Source: Apophysomyces variabilis (taxonomy: Eukaryota; Mucoromycota; Mucoromycetes; Mucorales; Mucoraceae). Taken from it: a stretch of 64,000 nucleotides of DNA. Made by a program: the position numbers and the translations under genes. The notes under the pieces were generated by a model. That model was not told where the DNA came from. It saw nothing but the letters and a program-made list of their open reading frames with translations, and did not search any database. Positions 39,401 to 51,691 of the stretch are shown here, piece after piece; position 1 is the first letter of the stretch; every line of letters begins with the position of its first letter. The DNA lies in the NCBI GenBank assembly GCA_002749535.1, contig MZZL01000392.1, positions 439,229-503,228 on the forward strand, in the 5' to 3' direction.

Positions 39401-41394
39401 TGGCTAAGCAGAGACTGACCATCAGAAACATCAAGGTGGAGTTTTGGAGAAGCGTTAACAAACTGCCGCGCATGCCAATAGCTTCAAGAACACCATCCAG
39501 GTCTTCACCAACATCAAAACCATCTCCTTCTTCTACTTCGTCATCATCATCCTCTTCTTCTTCCTCGTCCTGTTCTTCCTCCTCACGACGGTGAAATCTG
39601 GGCGCCTCCTGTTCGTCGTCGTCGTCGTCGTCGTTGTTGTTGTTTTGATGATCGTTTCCATGTCGATCCTCACGTGGATAAGATGTTGGCGGGCCATTAG
39701 CAATCCCCCGATTTCGCCAATGTGCTTCAATGTTTGTCCCCAAACCTTCTTTCCAAATCCGGTGTTCCCTCTCTTGATCTTCTTGCAAATGCTCCCATGT
39801 TTCTTCTTCATCATCATTCCAACGATCTATCTCTCCCATGGAACGAAGTGTGCCTTTCCAGGTGGCATTTCCGGATGCATCCCTCTGCTTCCCTTTCTCG
39901 CTTGCTCGCCTCTTCTCTTCTTCATCTTCCTCACCTGAACGATGCATGTCGTCCTCGTTATTATCGTTCGCTGCAATAGGGGTAATTGTGGAGGAGGAAG
40001 AGGGTGATAACCAAGCGTTTTCTCTAATCGTTCTATAACTGGCTTGCCTACTGTGCGACTCATCCGCTTTAGGTGATTGTGGGAACACATTCATCTCGTC
40101 GTTCACTGGTGCTGTCGTCGTCGTTTCGGGTTCGGCAGATGCTTCTAATGCAATCCAACTTTGATAATGATTGGCGTTTAGCCGATCGTGGAAAGCTGCC
40201 TTTATCTCCGACGGTGTCATCAAATCCTGCCTATCCTCAAAGTTCTTTTTTTGTCCAAGCTCTCTTCGGATCTCCTCCAAACTTTCGTTAAACCTAGTAC
40301 GTTCTCGACCATTTTCTCTTTCAGGTAGTATCTGCATGGCGTTAATTAGCGTGTCCACTGCCATCTGTTGATCCTGTAGTTGGCGTAGCTCGTGGTCTGG
40401 TTGTACATGGATGAGATCAGGCATATCGGGATCCTCCTCCTCTTCTGCCTCTGCTGGCATATTCTGAACGATCCATTCACGAAAAAGATAGGCCGCCACA
40501 AAAATGATCACCACAAAGACGGTAATGATCTGACCTTCAAAACATTCCATTAACCATTTTCTATAAAAGAGAAAGGAAGCAAAGGGAACAAAAAGAAGGT
40601 TGTCCATTTGCGATTTTTAGAATAAAATGGCTTTAAGCTTTTTTGGATATTATACCTCAGGTCAAAGACAGACTGTGTCTCGATTTCTGCATGGTTATCC
40701 GTCAATGCGTGCTGCATTGGGAAGATTATCCGTTCACCGCTCCAAAATAGAAAGCGCCACACCCATAAAATCAATAAGGGTAATACGACAAGCCAGACGG
40801 TCATGACAACGATTGCTCTCAGAACGGTTTGTATCAGGGCACTCAGTCGTCGTAAACACTGTTGTAGTAGGATATGGAAAGGGACACGTTCAGGCATATC
40901 CTCTCGGTAGATCGGCGTAAACGTAAATGGATGTTCGCAAAGTTCACAATATCTAAAGGAGAAATTGGGGGGTTTTTTTTATTGATGAATGAGTTGAATC
41001 GATCGATGAGATTATTTTCTTCTTCTTTTTTTCTTTTCGCTTACTCCTTTTTGCTATGGGAAAGCCATTCGATAAGACTATAGCATGAAAAAAAAAATTT
41101 AGGGTTAATTTAGGATGAGAAAATCTTAATCCTAATCGCTTTTTCTCTTTCTTTCTCTTGCGAAATTGTTTCCTTTTTTTTTCTTTTTTACCACGAAAGA
41201 AGTTACACTACCAGTCCTGATGCACAAAGCGAATGCTCCCAGCGCATTTACATGGATAGAACAGTGGGTGGTCTGGTGTTGATTCACATCGGCAGACCCG
41301 GCAAATAGCTATAAGCAAGACTCATAAGTCAGTTGATTAGGAAGCTATGACGGTGCCAGTTCATCATGGACTACTTGCCCTGATCGTCTTCCAT
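36444..41394 (-). CDS. ER ubiquitin ligase Doa10/MARCH6 (RING-CH, multi-pass)
   Basis: A large multi-exon gene of roughly 1250 residues. Exon 1 is only MEDDQ plus one base, followed by a GC-AG intron (donor GCAAGT at about 41378). The next exons build the RING-CH (C4HC3) domain: [59 protein letters not shown]. Many transmembrane segments follow, with a long acidic, Asp/Glu/Asn-rich cytosolic loop (about 39500-40450) between the early ones. A TD-like membrane region follows, including [20 protein letters not shown], a motif strongly conserved in Doa10/MARCH6. The tail ends GTSVDITK. This ligase degrades misfolded and short-lived proteins at the ER and inner nuclear membrane. The start was chosen because only this ATG joins in frame to the RING-CH exon. 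Confidence 0.93.
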
Positions 41395-43477
41395 TGCTCA
41401 AACAACCCAAAAAAAGAACTGTGGCAAATGAATGGGTATTAAAGGGCGTTTGAAAAAATGGTCCCTGGTTTCGGTAAATGCAGTCACACTAGTCACTTAA
41501 ATGACCTGCCGCGAGATTGATTTTACAGTACCATGTGGTGGTCAACGTTGAAATAAAATAAAGTTCTGCAGTAGTTCTTTTTTTTCTTTGCTTCTTTCCC
41601 TTTTTCTTTCCTGCATGGTAATGTTACTGATATACAAGATTCAACTTTACCTGGCCAAAAAAAAAGTGAGAGAGCAAAGCAAGGAACGCTTCAATCTCCG
41701 CAAAACCTGCCCTGAAAAAGCGAGAGATCGACTGCTACCTGCATTTGCAGCTTACAGAAGATTTTAGATCGTTAGCTATATGTTTCCTGGTGTGAAAAAA
41801 TTAAAGAAAATAAAGAATATATTCAATATTCTATTAAACATGTATTACCCATCCATCGACGCGATAATATAGCTTTACCTTAAGATACAAACGTATTGTT
41901 AGCATAGTAACTTGAGTTCCACTATGAGCCTTTTTTTTTTATACATTGTGAGACCAGGCAACCAGTATAAACAGGTAAAGACAAGACATATGCTAGGTTA
42001 AAGCAGCTGTTTCTGTATTAAGTTCCAGAAGATACTTTTCTTTTTTTACTAAAAACAACCCACCATTGCTCATGAATTAGACATACCATTTCTTTCTTTT
42101 TTTAGTTCGGCCCATCGCTAGATGCTTTCTTTCTGACTTTCTTTCTCTCTGTCTGTATTGCAAATAGGTCGTTGTTTTCCATCGTTCCTAACATACTGAG
42201 ATTTTACAGTAACCTGTTCCAACCGATAAGGTATTTGCTATGTATGTTCCCCTGTCATCTATTCTTTTTTTTTATATTTGACAAGGAGCATCCACAAACC
42301 CTGCATGTCAATTACCTTTTCAAAAATGTTGGACAAGTGTATCTTCTTATGAGCATTAGTAAAACTTTTTCTTTTAAGTTATAAAAGGGAATGTACAGGT
42401 TGCAGTTTTTCAATTACATAATTCGGAACCGCAGCATCATGATCTGTTACAACAATTGCATCGAGAAAAGGTTCTCATGTCAATTTTTTTCCCCTTTTCC
42501 CAGCGACGTTGACATAGTACAATTTTGACACTATTTAATTTACGTACGACTTCAAGTTCCTTTCTTTCATCTGCTTTGGTGTACATTCTCACAGATCATT
42601 TCCTTTCTTGGACGATGTTTAATGATCTCCTTATAAACCAACCACTGGGCCCCTGTTTTTATGACGGGCCAGTCGGACCGAATGGTACCCTGAGAATCCA
42701 TTCCTTGTCCCTACTTGATTTTGACTTTCGGACAAGTGAACCTCGTTCTTTCATCTTTCTGTGCAAAGGCTTCCGTCATGAAAAATCGTGAAGGAAACTG
42801 CTTTATGAGAGTTTACTGGTCCAAGAACAAAAAAAGAATACACTTTTGTATCACAAAGGCTTCTTTTTCCAGCTTGTAATAAACCATAGAGATGCTGTAC
42901 TTAATTGATCCCATGTCCATAGAAGGACAAAGCTCATCTAAACTAGGAGTAAAGGTAACTTGTCATAAAGATAAAATACTGTGTTCGTAAAAAGCTTAAA
43001 TTCTTAATGAACGCAAACATTGTTTACCCTTCATGTCAATGTCTATTCCATAGATGTGGGGTCACACGGTCAATGTAACTTTCTCCTTAAGGACGGATAT
43101 TTGATTAAGTTCGCAAGTTTGTCTTTAAACTTGGAATAGGCGCTCTTAGGCGGGGGAGAAGGAGGAGGTGACAATGTTTAAGCCCAGGAACTGCAAATGA
43201 AAGTGGATTTAGCCATCAGAGCATTCAAATAGAGCTGATGACCTTAGTATGATGATGAAACTTTGTATGATCTCCAACTAGTGATGGTCGTTCATGGTTA
43301 CATATACTTAACAATTCTTGGGAACACCCGTCTCTCTGGATTCACAAGCGTGCAATCAAACTGATCCTAGAAACAGACTTTACATGTCCGTTCTGGCCAC
43401 GTGCTTTTCGAAGTCTCGGGCATCATCGCTTTACATTTCTATCGTCTGTGGAATAATTAGCGCATGAGGCGATTTCA

Positions 43478-43852
43478 TGTGCTATCAATGTTCAATGCTC
43501 TTACTTTGCGACGTATGCATATGAGTATCAGGAATCCTGCTGCACATATGAAAACATTATCTTTCTTCTCTATTATTCCTAAAGCAGCCTGTACTTTTAT
43601 CTTTTTCTTGCTTTTCGGGGGACTAGTTTCGTGGTGAGCCGACAGTTTGTAGCCTTTAACTTTTTCCGTTAGTCTTAATATGCGTTCGGCAAACCGAACC
43701 GATGGGGCAAGTGTTTTTTTTGCTGTGATAAAGAACGCAAATTGGTTTAGCCAACTACAGCTAGGAACAAAAATAATTCGTTCACAACAAACGGTTTTGT
43801 CCGTGCGGAGAACATGGCGGATGGAGATCCCAATGATGACAAGTAGGATCGT
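43478..43852 (-). other. 125-codon open frame lacking methionine
   Basis: The frame runs stop to stop with no Met codon. It contains natural-looking segments such as KKTLAPSVRFAERILRLTEK and a C-terminal hydrophobic stretch (NVFICAAGFLILICI) before RRKVRALNIDST. Immediately upstream is AATTAG, usable as a splice acceptor, so it could be an internal or last exon, or a relic. No family is recognised. Confidence 0.3.
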
Positions 43853-45240
43853 CTAATTCCCATGCTGCTTTCATTGCAAAAGGAATGGCACGAAAAAGAA
43901 TTCCAAAGTTGCTGACGGTGCTTTGACTGCCTTGATCCAAGTTTGGTTGCTTATAAGAAACAGACATAACAAGGATGCTGCAGCCGATGCCATGGCCTCG
44001 GGTGACACATACGATAGGACAGCTAAAGCTAAATTAAAGAAGAAGAATGTATTCTTAAAGTTGTGCAATCCTTTTTACCAGGAAAGAGCGAACAGCTGAC
44101 TGTCTCATCACTTAAACCAAGATAAAAATTTGCCTTGCTGTACCATAATAGAGGACATACCATAAGCTGTACTCTATTGTTAGCAGATTTGACTTCTTAA
44201 TGTATATGAATTGTTTGAGCGAGATAGAAATCAACCGTGATAACGGTTAGGTTCTTCCTTCCGAGGATATACTTATATCCGTACCTCGACCGGTCGATCC
44301 GGCGGACGAAGAGACAGAGGCCCATCAGAGATCATCCGTTTTTATCCAAGACTTATTATCAATATACACACCTTGTTGCACGGAACCTACCGGAAGATTC
44401 TACTTTATTCTCTGTGTGGTTCATGGCACGTACCTTAAGGTAACACGCAGAACAAAAGGGAATGTCCTGACGAAGTGTTGTTTGCCGAGATTATGGAAAG
44501 CTATGTCCCTTGCTTTGCTTATCTGTTCAGCATTTAAATGCTGCAGCATGCACACTCTAGCCAAGGCTTGTATGCGTTTTGAAATAAATGCAGGTTTGAT
44601 AAGGAAAAAAGAATAAATTTGATTGTTCTTCCTTAAGCAGAACCACTCGATTTTGGTCGGCCAAGAGAGTCCTACTTTGCGCGCAAACCAAGTTTCACTG
44701 ATCACAAACAGAACACAAATGGCTAGGAAAAACTCCGGTGCCTGGTTTTTGCCATACCATTACTGCACGCGGCAGGGAAAGACAGGAAGGGAATGATGAA
44801 CGCTAATTCCGCTCTCTTGCCAAACTTTACGCCAATAGTGGAAAATCGAGATGAAATGTCACCTATTCTTCCTAATGGGGAAATATTGCCATCAGAGTTA
44901 AGCAAAGGCATGGACAGTAGAGAAAAAGAAAAGAGTACAACCTTTAAATACCAATTACTAAGCGAAAATACTTATTTAGAGTGTCCAAATACAAAGAGAT
45001 TTAAATTGGGGTCAAAGACAGTGAGGTAATAGACGTATATGTGTGTGAGAGCGAGAAAAGAAAGATGAACATGCATTACTGCACAATTCCCATGTTACCA
45101 AGTCGGTGAAATGGAAACCAAAGGAGGCGGAAAACCGATCAGACACATTGAGATGCTAAGTCTGTTTTTAGAAATACACTAAACAAACGACTAAGAAACA
45201 AATGAGATGTTGCTGACACGAAAAACATAAAAGAAGAAAA

Positions 45241-45353
45241 GGTTACACATTCCGTGTGATGTCTTACAACTTAAAATGCGAATGCCCCGCGCACTAGGAA
45301 CACAACAGAGATCACGGAGTACGAACCTATTACTATTTCCTCTAGTTTATCCT
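45241..45353 (-). repeat. Inverted-pair copy A of a cysteine-rich coding fragment (decayed)
   Basis: The plus strand of this copy reads GYTFRVMSYNLKCECPAH and then hits a stop. It aligns over about 113 bases with the reverse complement of 47205-47320. Differences include a three-base codon difference and substitutions at several sites. It is the more decayed copy. Confidence 0.65.
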
Positions 45354-47204
45354 GTAAACCGTCTTTTCATTGAAAGAAGGAAAAGCTGCAATATAAAAGT
45401 TTAACTACTTCTTATGTATGTCCCCTAGAAACGTTTATCACTTGGTCATCTAGTGAAATGCGTATCAAGATCCTTCTGTTCTCTGCGAATAACCGTATTA
45501 CCAAATGTTTATCGAGGTTTAAATTAGAGGGATTTTTTTACGTTTAAATGCGTATAACAATTGGTTGCTATGCTTTCAGCGCCAAGTCTTTGATTCATGC
45601 CATTTGTATTGGACTTACCACTATCTGCTGAAACGTTCCAGTGTTTATCTAAGGTTTTATGTCCGACGATGGAAACAATCTGATTGCTATTGACCAGATG
45701 GGGTACTGGCCCCAAGCATCAACTTGGCCGTCATCAGGGGAACTTCCCGTTCCTCTTTGAGGGGTCTATCTTTCTATTACGATAGACTGGACTCTTAGTC
45801 GTTTCATATGATAGCGTATAGTAACTATAAGCTTTTTGCAATCATTTTCATCTTTGATTCTTGTCGTAGTCGGCGAACCATCGGTATGACCTAGTGTCTA
45901 TCACTGGTAATTTTTCTTTTTATATGTATGTTTGAAGAAGAAGTTGGATACAACTTAACCTCACTTGCTTTAACTGGGCTAACGGAGTTGAGACATGTCA
46001 ACGGAGGAGGGACACTGATAAGGAATTCGTTATTGCATGCTATCATAAAAGGGCCAGCCTGTCTGATTTTTTGGAAATGGGCGGTTTTCTGTTAGCCACT
46101 TCATGTAGCGCTCCCCGCAGCTGAGCATAATATCATATTATAGAATATCAGCCATCTGCAAGATGCTGCGCATCTGAGCATCATCCTGCAGGCGCGCTAG
46201 GACAACAGGTTTCTGCCTGGGGCTGATAGGATACCCTTTTTGCGCTCATTTCGCTATCAGCAACCACGTGGTGTGTCCTTTGTAGGAGTCATCCTTTTTC
46301 AAACGTCATAGAGGCCTACCTTGTGCAAGACTCGAGTTTACAGTGTGTTAGTGTTTTTGGGTTTCAGCCAATTACCATGGCATCCCACCTTGACGGTTCA
46401 TTGAGTCTTGGAGATCCGGTGTTGTTTGTTCTTTGATGGCCCTCATGTTGAATGGCAAGTTCAAAACTACGTTATTTACTTGTCACCTTCTCATTCACTG
46501 ATCTCGAACGGTACGTCAACGAATATTCCCATCCGTTTTACCGAGTATCGCGCTTTGATTCTCGCCCAATGCAAGTGATAAGAAACATACTGTGTAGGCT
46601 ATTTGATGAGATATGCATTGAAGTGGTTAAACTTTCATTTTGCAGATGCTCCAATACGGGTATGGAGCTATTCATATACAGCCACAGATGACAATCTGTC
46701 ATGCAAGGCTAGTTCCAGAGGTTCTCTCGACTGAGAACGGCGCCGCGAAAACAGTTTTTGCTTTTTACTTTCTAATCCCTGAGGAGACACAAGTGATGTG
46801 AAAGAACCATAGTCAGTAAGAGCGAGATTTAGTAGTAAAAGGATGTCCGAAACAAACCATCAAGAAGAAGCAAAGAACAATTTTCGTATACCAACCGATG
46901 TGAAAAGGTATCTATTTATCTCTCATCACCCCGTTTTTTTTTTTTACATCTACTGCGCAAAAGCAACTTGCACATAATACCTTTTTCTTTTCTTGTGTCT
47001 CCTCTCCTGAAGGTTCAAAACTCTTCCACTCATGTTCTGGCTTTTTTTATGATTCCAAATCCGATCTAAACTGTGAGTGAGCCGCACTCGTTCCATCACG
47101 GGTTGGCTTACACCATTACTTTTAGCCGTGCATCACGATGTCGACATCTTCTGACTTCGTCTTTCCTCGTCGCTTTTGCTTTTTTCAGTATGTAGACCAA
47201 CTTA

Positions 47205-47320
47205 GAGGATAAGCTAGAGGGAATAGTATAGGTTCGTACTCCGTGATCTGTGCTGTGTTCCCAGTGCGCGGGGCATCCGCATTTTAAGTTGCCGTAAGAC
47301 ATCACGCAAAATGTGTAACC
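47205..47320 (-). repeat. Inverted-pair copy B of the cysteine-rich coding fragment (open)
   Basis: On the minus strand this copy is open and reads GYTFCVMSYGNLKCGCPAHW, followed by a His-rich segment, within a 65-codon frame (47108-47305). The CxC-PAH and later His pattern suggests a zinc-binding module from a transposase or similar mobile protein. The assignment is inference. Confidence 0.6.
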
Positions 47321-47960
47321 TTTTCTTCTTTTGTGTTTTTTCGTTTTAACAACACCTTATTTCTTTTCCGTCGTTGGTTTAGTACATTTCCAAAATAGAG
47401 CTTAGCATATCAATGTATCTGATCGGTACTTCCCCTTTCCTTTGCTTTTTCACCCGAACCTGCTACATGGAAATGGTGTGATAATGCAATTTCCATTTTG
47501 CTACGTATTGTTCTTTCTCTCTCTTCATCTCTATTTTCAAAACAAGCATTTCCGCTTATTAATGTTTTTTTGGTTTATTGTAGGGAACCTAAGCTAAGAA
47601 ATGAAATTGTCCAGAAAACTTTAAATTAGAAGCACCAAGTAGATTTGCGAATACACATTACTCAAATTTATCTGAAGAGCAGGGCTAGCAAGAACACAAG
47701 GGCCCAACATCCATCTATGCTAACTTAAACAAGAAGTATCTCAATAAGATAGCTATATGCTATGAAGATGGTACAAAGGGTTACGTTGGCTCGCATGTAT
47801 CCATTTTAGGATGAGATGCACAAAATAAAAAAGAAACCGCCAATGTTGGTTTTTCTCTTTGTGTATGCGTGTGTGGCCTCGTATTCACACTATAATTGTG
47901 ACGATCATATAACCCAAAAAAAAAGTAACCAACTGACCGGCTCCACAATTTATATATATC

Positions 47961-48040
47961 GCTTTCTTCTTCTTTCCTTCCTTTCTTCTTCTTTCTTTCC
48001 TTCTTTCTTTTCCTTCCCTTCTCCGTTTTCTCCTCTTCTT
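47961..48040 (+). promoter_or_regulatory. CT-rich tract upstream of RhoGEF
   Basis: This is an almost pure pyrimidine stretch (CTTTCTTCTTC blocks) ending 30 bases before the RhoGEF ATG. It resembles the tract before the oxysterol-binding gene. A core promoter or leader role is inferred. Confidence 0.4.
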
Positions 48041-48070
48041 GCATTGTTTTCATATTAACTATTTGGGCCA

Positions 48071-50081
48071 ATGTCCCAACGTGATCATTCACTTCCTACT
48101 CCCCGGGGTTCACCCGTTAGACAACAACGATTCGAAAGCATCACTAGTACGAGCAGTCAGTCAAGCAAAAGCAGCAGTACCTATACGGCAAACTCGATGC
48201 ATTATCCCAGCAGAACACCATCTTGGACGGTCATGTCATCCGAAACACCCTCCATAGCTGCCATCCATGATATGGACGAATATGCCAATGATCAATTTGG
48301 AATCATCGATAGCCTCGATTATGACGATGTAGATGATGGATTGATTGGTAAGGCATTACCTTTCCAAAAGCAAAAAAAAAGAGAAGAAAAAGGAAAATAA
48401 TCCATAGTCCTTTTCTTTTGTCCTACAGACCATGAACTAGTTCATCAGAAACGCGAAATGCTTGTGCAGCAGTTACACGCTTCCGAACATGCTTACCTCG
48501 AATCCCTGAACTTGACCATGCGAGTCTTTCTACAACCATTACATAAAGATTCAAAACAATCCTCCCTCAACTTCCTCGGCATGAAAAAGATGGTGTGTAC
48601 TCAGCGTGAATTGCATTGGCTATTCGGAAATTTCACCGAAATCGTCCAAGCTCATCAAGAAATTTTTGCAGGGCTCGAACAAAGGTGACACATACTGTGG
48701 CCCAATGGATTCATTTAAAGAATAGTTTTGCTAAACTATCTCTCTCTCTCTCTCTCTTTTCTGTTGCTATCGCCAGATTACGCATGTGGGGACCTACTCA
48801 GATCATCTCGGATGTCTTTCAAACTTGGGTAAGAGAAAGAAAGAAAAAGAACGAAACTTCTTTTTATATCTAACTTGTATGGGGCGATCATACTTTTTTC
48901 TTCCAGTTTCCTTTACTGAAGGTTTACGATAAATATCTTGACAACTATGACGTTTCTGTTACAACTTATGAACGTTTGACGAGGTATCAACCCTTTAAAA
49001 AGTTTATTGATGTAAGTACACGTTTGTGCTCTTTTTAATTTCATCCAATGGGGATCCAGACTTTGCTTATTTATTTATTTATTTATTTCTACATCGGTCT
49101 CCTAGTCGGCACACAAGGATCCAGCTCTTAAAGGTGCTACCCTCCTATCCCTTTTGCAGATACCTGTGGGCTGTATCACTCGTTACGCACAACTTATACC
49201 CAAACTCGCCGACGTTACCTCACCTATGCATCCGGATTATGCAGGACTGCTCAAATGCAAACAATGGATTCTATCTATTGCGGACGACATGAAACCAAAG
49301 TAAGTAGTAAAAACTAAAGAAAAAGCGCTTCTATTGCCCTAGAACAAAAAGAAATGGTCTTATTTATTTTTTTGTTCTCTTTTCCTTTCCTTATCCATTT
49401 AGAATAGATGATGCAGACAACGTGGATCAAGTGCTTATGATCCATCAAGCTTTAATAGGTGCACCTTTTGGTGTCAAGGCTCAACGCCGGTTGATATTAC
49501 AAGGTCAACTGTCACGGGTCATCATGAGATCCACAGGCGAAGAGCGAACCTATCTTTTATTCTCGGATCTGCTGGCCTTCGTTCGACCAAAACAAGACAA
49601 CATGCGAACCGTTCTACAGTACAAAGGCCATATTGTTCTAGAGCGTGCCCGTGTGCGACCCTTACCGGCGGAAGAAGCCGACGGCCAAGAATACCGCATC
49701 GAAATTACACCTTCCATTCAGGGTGTGGACACCTTGAACACCACCTTTGTTTCTTCGCCAACCGTTCATGTTCTACATACAAGCAGCAAAGAAGAACAAG
49801 AAGAATGGTTAAAACAGCTCACTATCGTCATTGAAAAACTGGATCGTGAAGCACGCGAAAGAAACTGTAAGATGAGATATGAAAAAAAACAACCAACTTT
49901 AGGTCCTAACCCGCTGGTTTTTTTCCTTCCTTGTTTAGTAGCTCAAAGTCGAAGATTGGCACATAGTCGATCTCCCCCTAATTCTGTTCGCCGTATGGGA
50001 ACCGTGGGTTCCAGTGGTTCATCAAAAGCATCCTTTGCAAGTTCAGATAGTACCGGAAGTGATGGCAGGCCCCGCTATTAA
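48071..50081 (+). CDS. Rho guanine-nucleotide exchange factor (DH-PH)
   Basis: About eight exons give roughly 490 residues. RhoGEFs load GTP onto Rho/Cdc42-type GTPases that direct actin and polarised growth. The N-terminus (MSQRDHSLPTPRGSPVRQQR) is Ser/Thr-rich and disordered. The DH domain starts HELVHQKREMLVQQLHASEH (CR1), continues with YDKYLDNYDVSVTTYERL and PFKKFID, and includes the CR3 helix LLSLLQIPVGCITRYAQLIP. A PH domain follows: GQLSRVIMRSTGEERTYLLF and SDLLAFVRP through EEQEEWLKQLTIVIEKL. After a last intron, the tail is Ser-rich (GSSGSSKASFASS). The start is the first ATG after the pyrimidine tract. A TTTA microsatellite (about 49067-49087) lies in an intron. Target GTPase is unknown. 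Confidence 0.92.
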
Positions 50082-51691
50082 CATAAGTCCTTTTTCATTT
50101 TTTTGTTTTTGTTTATTATCTCTTCCTTGTTTTATTTTTACTATTATCCTTTATTATGGCTGGATCTTAATATCTCCAACCGGAGTACTATGTTGTATGT
50201 GTTATCTTGTTCTCTCGCTGCCTTCCTCTCTGTGACTTTCGGTCTCACTCTCTCTTTCTTTTTGCCACGCTCATTTTTTGTCTATTATTATTATTTTTTA
50301 TTATATGCTTGTGCTGTTGTGCACCCACCTGGTCGTGGCGTGCAACCTTACATTAAAACTGCCAATTGAATTTTTCTATTTCTGTTTCAAGCAAAAAAAG
50401 TGTAACCCGGAATTTCGGCCAAAACAGGAATAGCTTGGGACGAGGCAAAGGTGCGCCCTTTTTCTCTGCTGAGGTTATACAGAGCGCGCATATTGTATCC
50501 AAAGAAGAATCTATATTTGGACAAGAAGACGCTACGCAATCACAATGTAGCCGAAGAAAAAAGTTTTTATGTCCTTTTCTTCTCTTTTCGTCTTATCTAT
50601 TCAACTGAAAAAGTTTCTAACAGATGGCTGTAACGTATATATGAGCAAAGAAGGCATCCAATGAGATATAATATTACCCATTCGAATTCTTTTGTTGCGA
50701 AAAAAAAAAAATATCCAAGATGACCGTCGAGATCTGATTGGATGGTCGGTCGATCCAAAGAATAGATGGGTTTTGTCATAGCTCCTAAAGGTCAACTATT
50801 TGCTGAGCTTCACATCCTAACGATAATAGAGAGGGTATAGTACAGGCGAATTACAGTAGAAGCCAACCGCAAAGGGCTGCTGATTGGAATAAAACCGAAG
50901 ACTTGACCACCAGAAAAAACACAAACGTAGGTTTTTTAAAACTAGAGTATAAGTCATACCAGACAGTGCTAGCACCTATGATTTGCTTACTATGGACGGT
51001 AATGTAGGGGGGGGGGATCTGACATTTCTACCAAATAGCGCTTGCTTCTATAAACTTTTCCCTTCTTTTCGGACCTCCCAATGAATGGAAAAAGTCATTG
51101 CATGTTATGTAAGAACCGCTTAAATCGACGGATTCTTGTTTTCTGTTTCTTATCTTTCTTTTTTCCACCTAGGTTGCGGTGAGAAAAATTAAAGAGACAT
51201 CTTATGTTCTATTATGATATGAGATGGACTGATTTCCCAGTCAGCTAAACTTTCAACTACCAAGGACTCTAATTAACCGTGGTAATACAGTATGAGGTTT
51301 TCACTAAACTTCCTTTCCCAAAAGCTAGGAAGAGTTGACCGTGAATGAACTTCCAGGATGACTGGTGAAAACATATACACGCAGTGCATCATTTTCGTTA
51401 TCAAACCTTATTAACTCCAGTTTATTCCTACGTGAACACCAAACATACAGCTGAGCTCGTGGGAAATTACGACAACTAACGATGACCAAAACGATATCTT
51501 CTGTCGTGGCACAGAAAAAAATCAATATGTATTATTGTATCCTGGTGTTTTCTCGTTGGTTGGCTTCTTTCAAAAGAAAGTTAGGATTGGTTGGTATATA
51601 GGTATAGGTGTTATTTGCTGTTGTTTCTTGTTCTGTACAAAACGAAAAAGGAAATGAATACGAAAGATAAAACAATGGAGCGGAGTGGATC
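50082..51691. other. Intergenic, no gene seen
   Basis: T-rich 3' flank of RhoGEF, then A/T-rich sequence up to the 3' end of the DUF4870-like gene. Open frames of 60 to 88 codons are hydrophobic by-products of T-rich sequence. Nothing further can be supported. Confidence 0.5.

Larger units (their letters stand above)
41395..48070. other. 6.7-kb gene-poor region with mobile-element debris
   Basis: No intact gene is recognisable. The region contains an inverted pair of a cysteine-rich coding fragment (45241-45353 and 47205-47320), a 125-codon open frame at 43478-43852 on the minus strand, and several overlapping short frames on both strands (43782-45029). The pattern suggests old, decayed transposon insertions. 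From 47325 to 48070 lies the RhoGEF upstream region. Confidence 0.5.

Noticed and set aside
39400..40090. Plus-strand and alternate-frame ORFs within the acidic Doa10 loop
   Set aside because: They arise from trinucleotide repeats (GTC, GAA and similar) and end where the repeats end; the Doa10 frame is the conserved one.
49067..49087. TTTA tandem repeat
   Set aside because: It is an intronic microsatellite in the RhoGEF gene with no sign of function.
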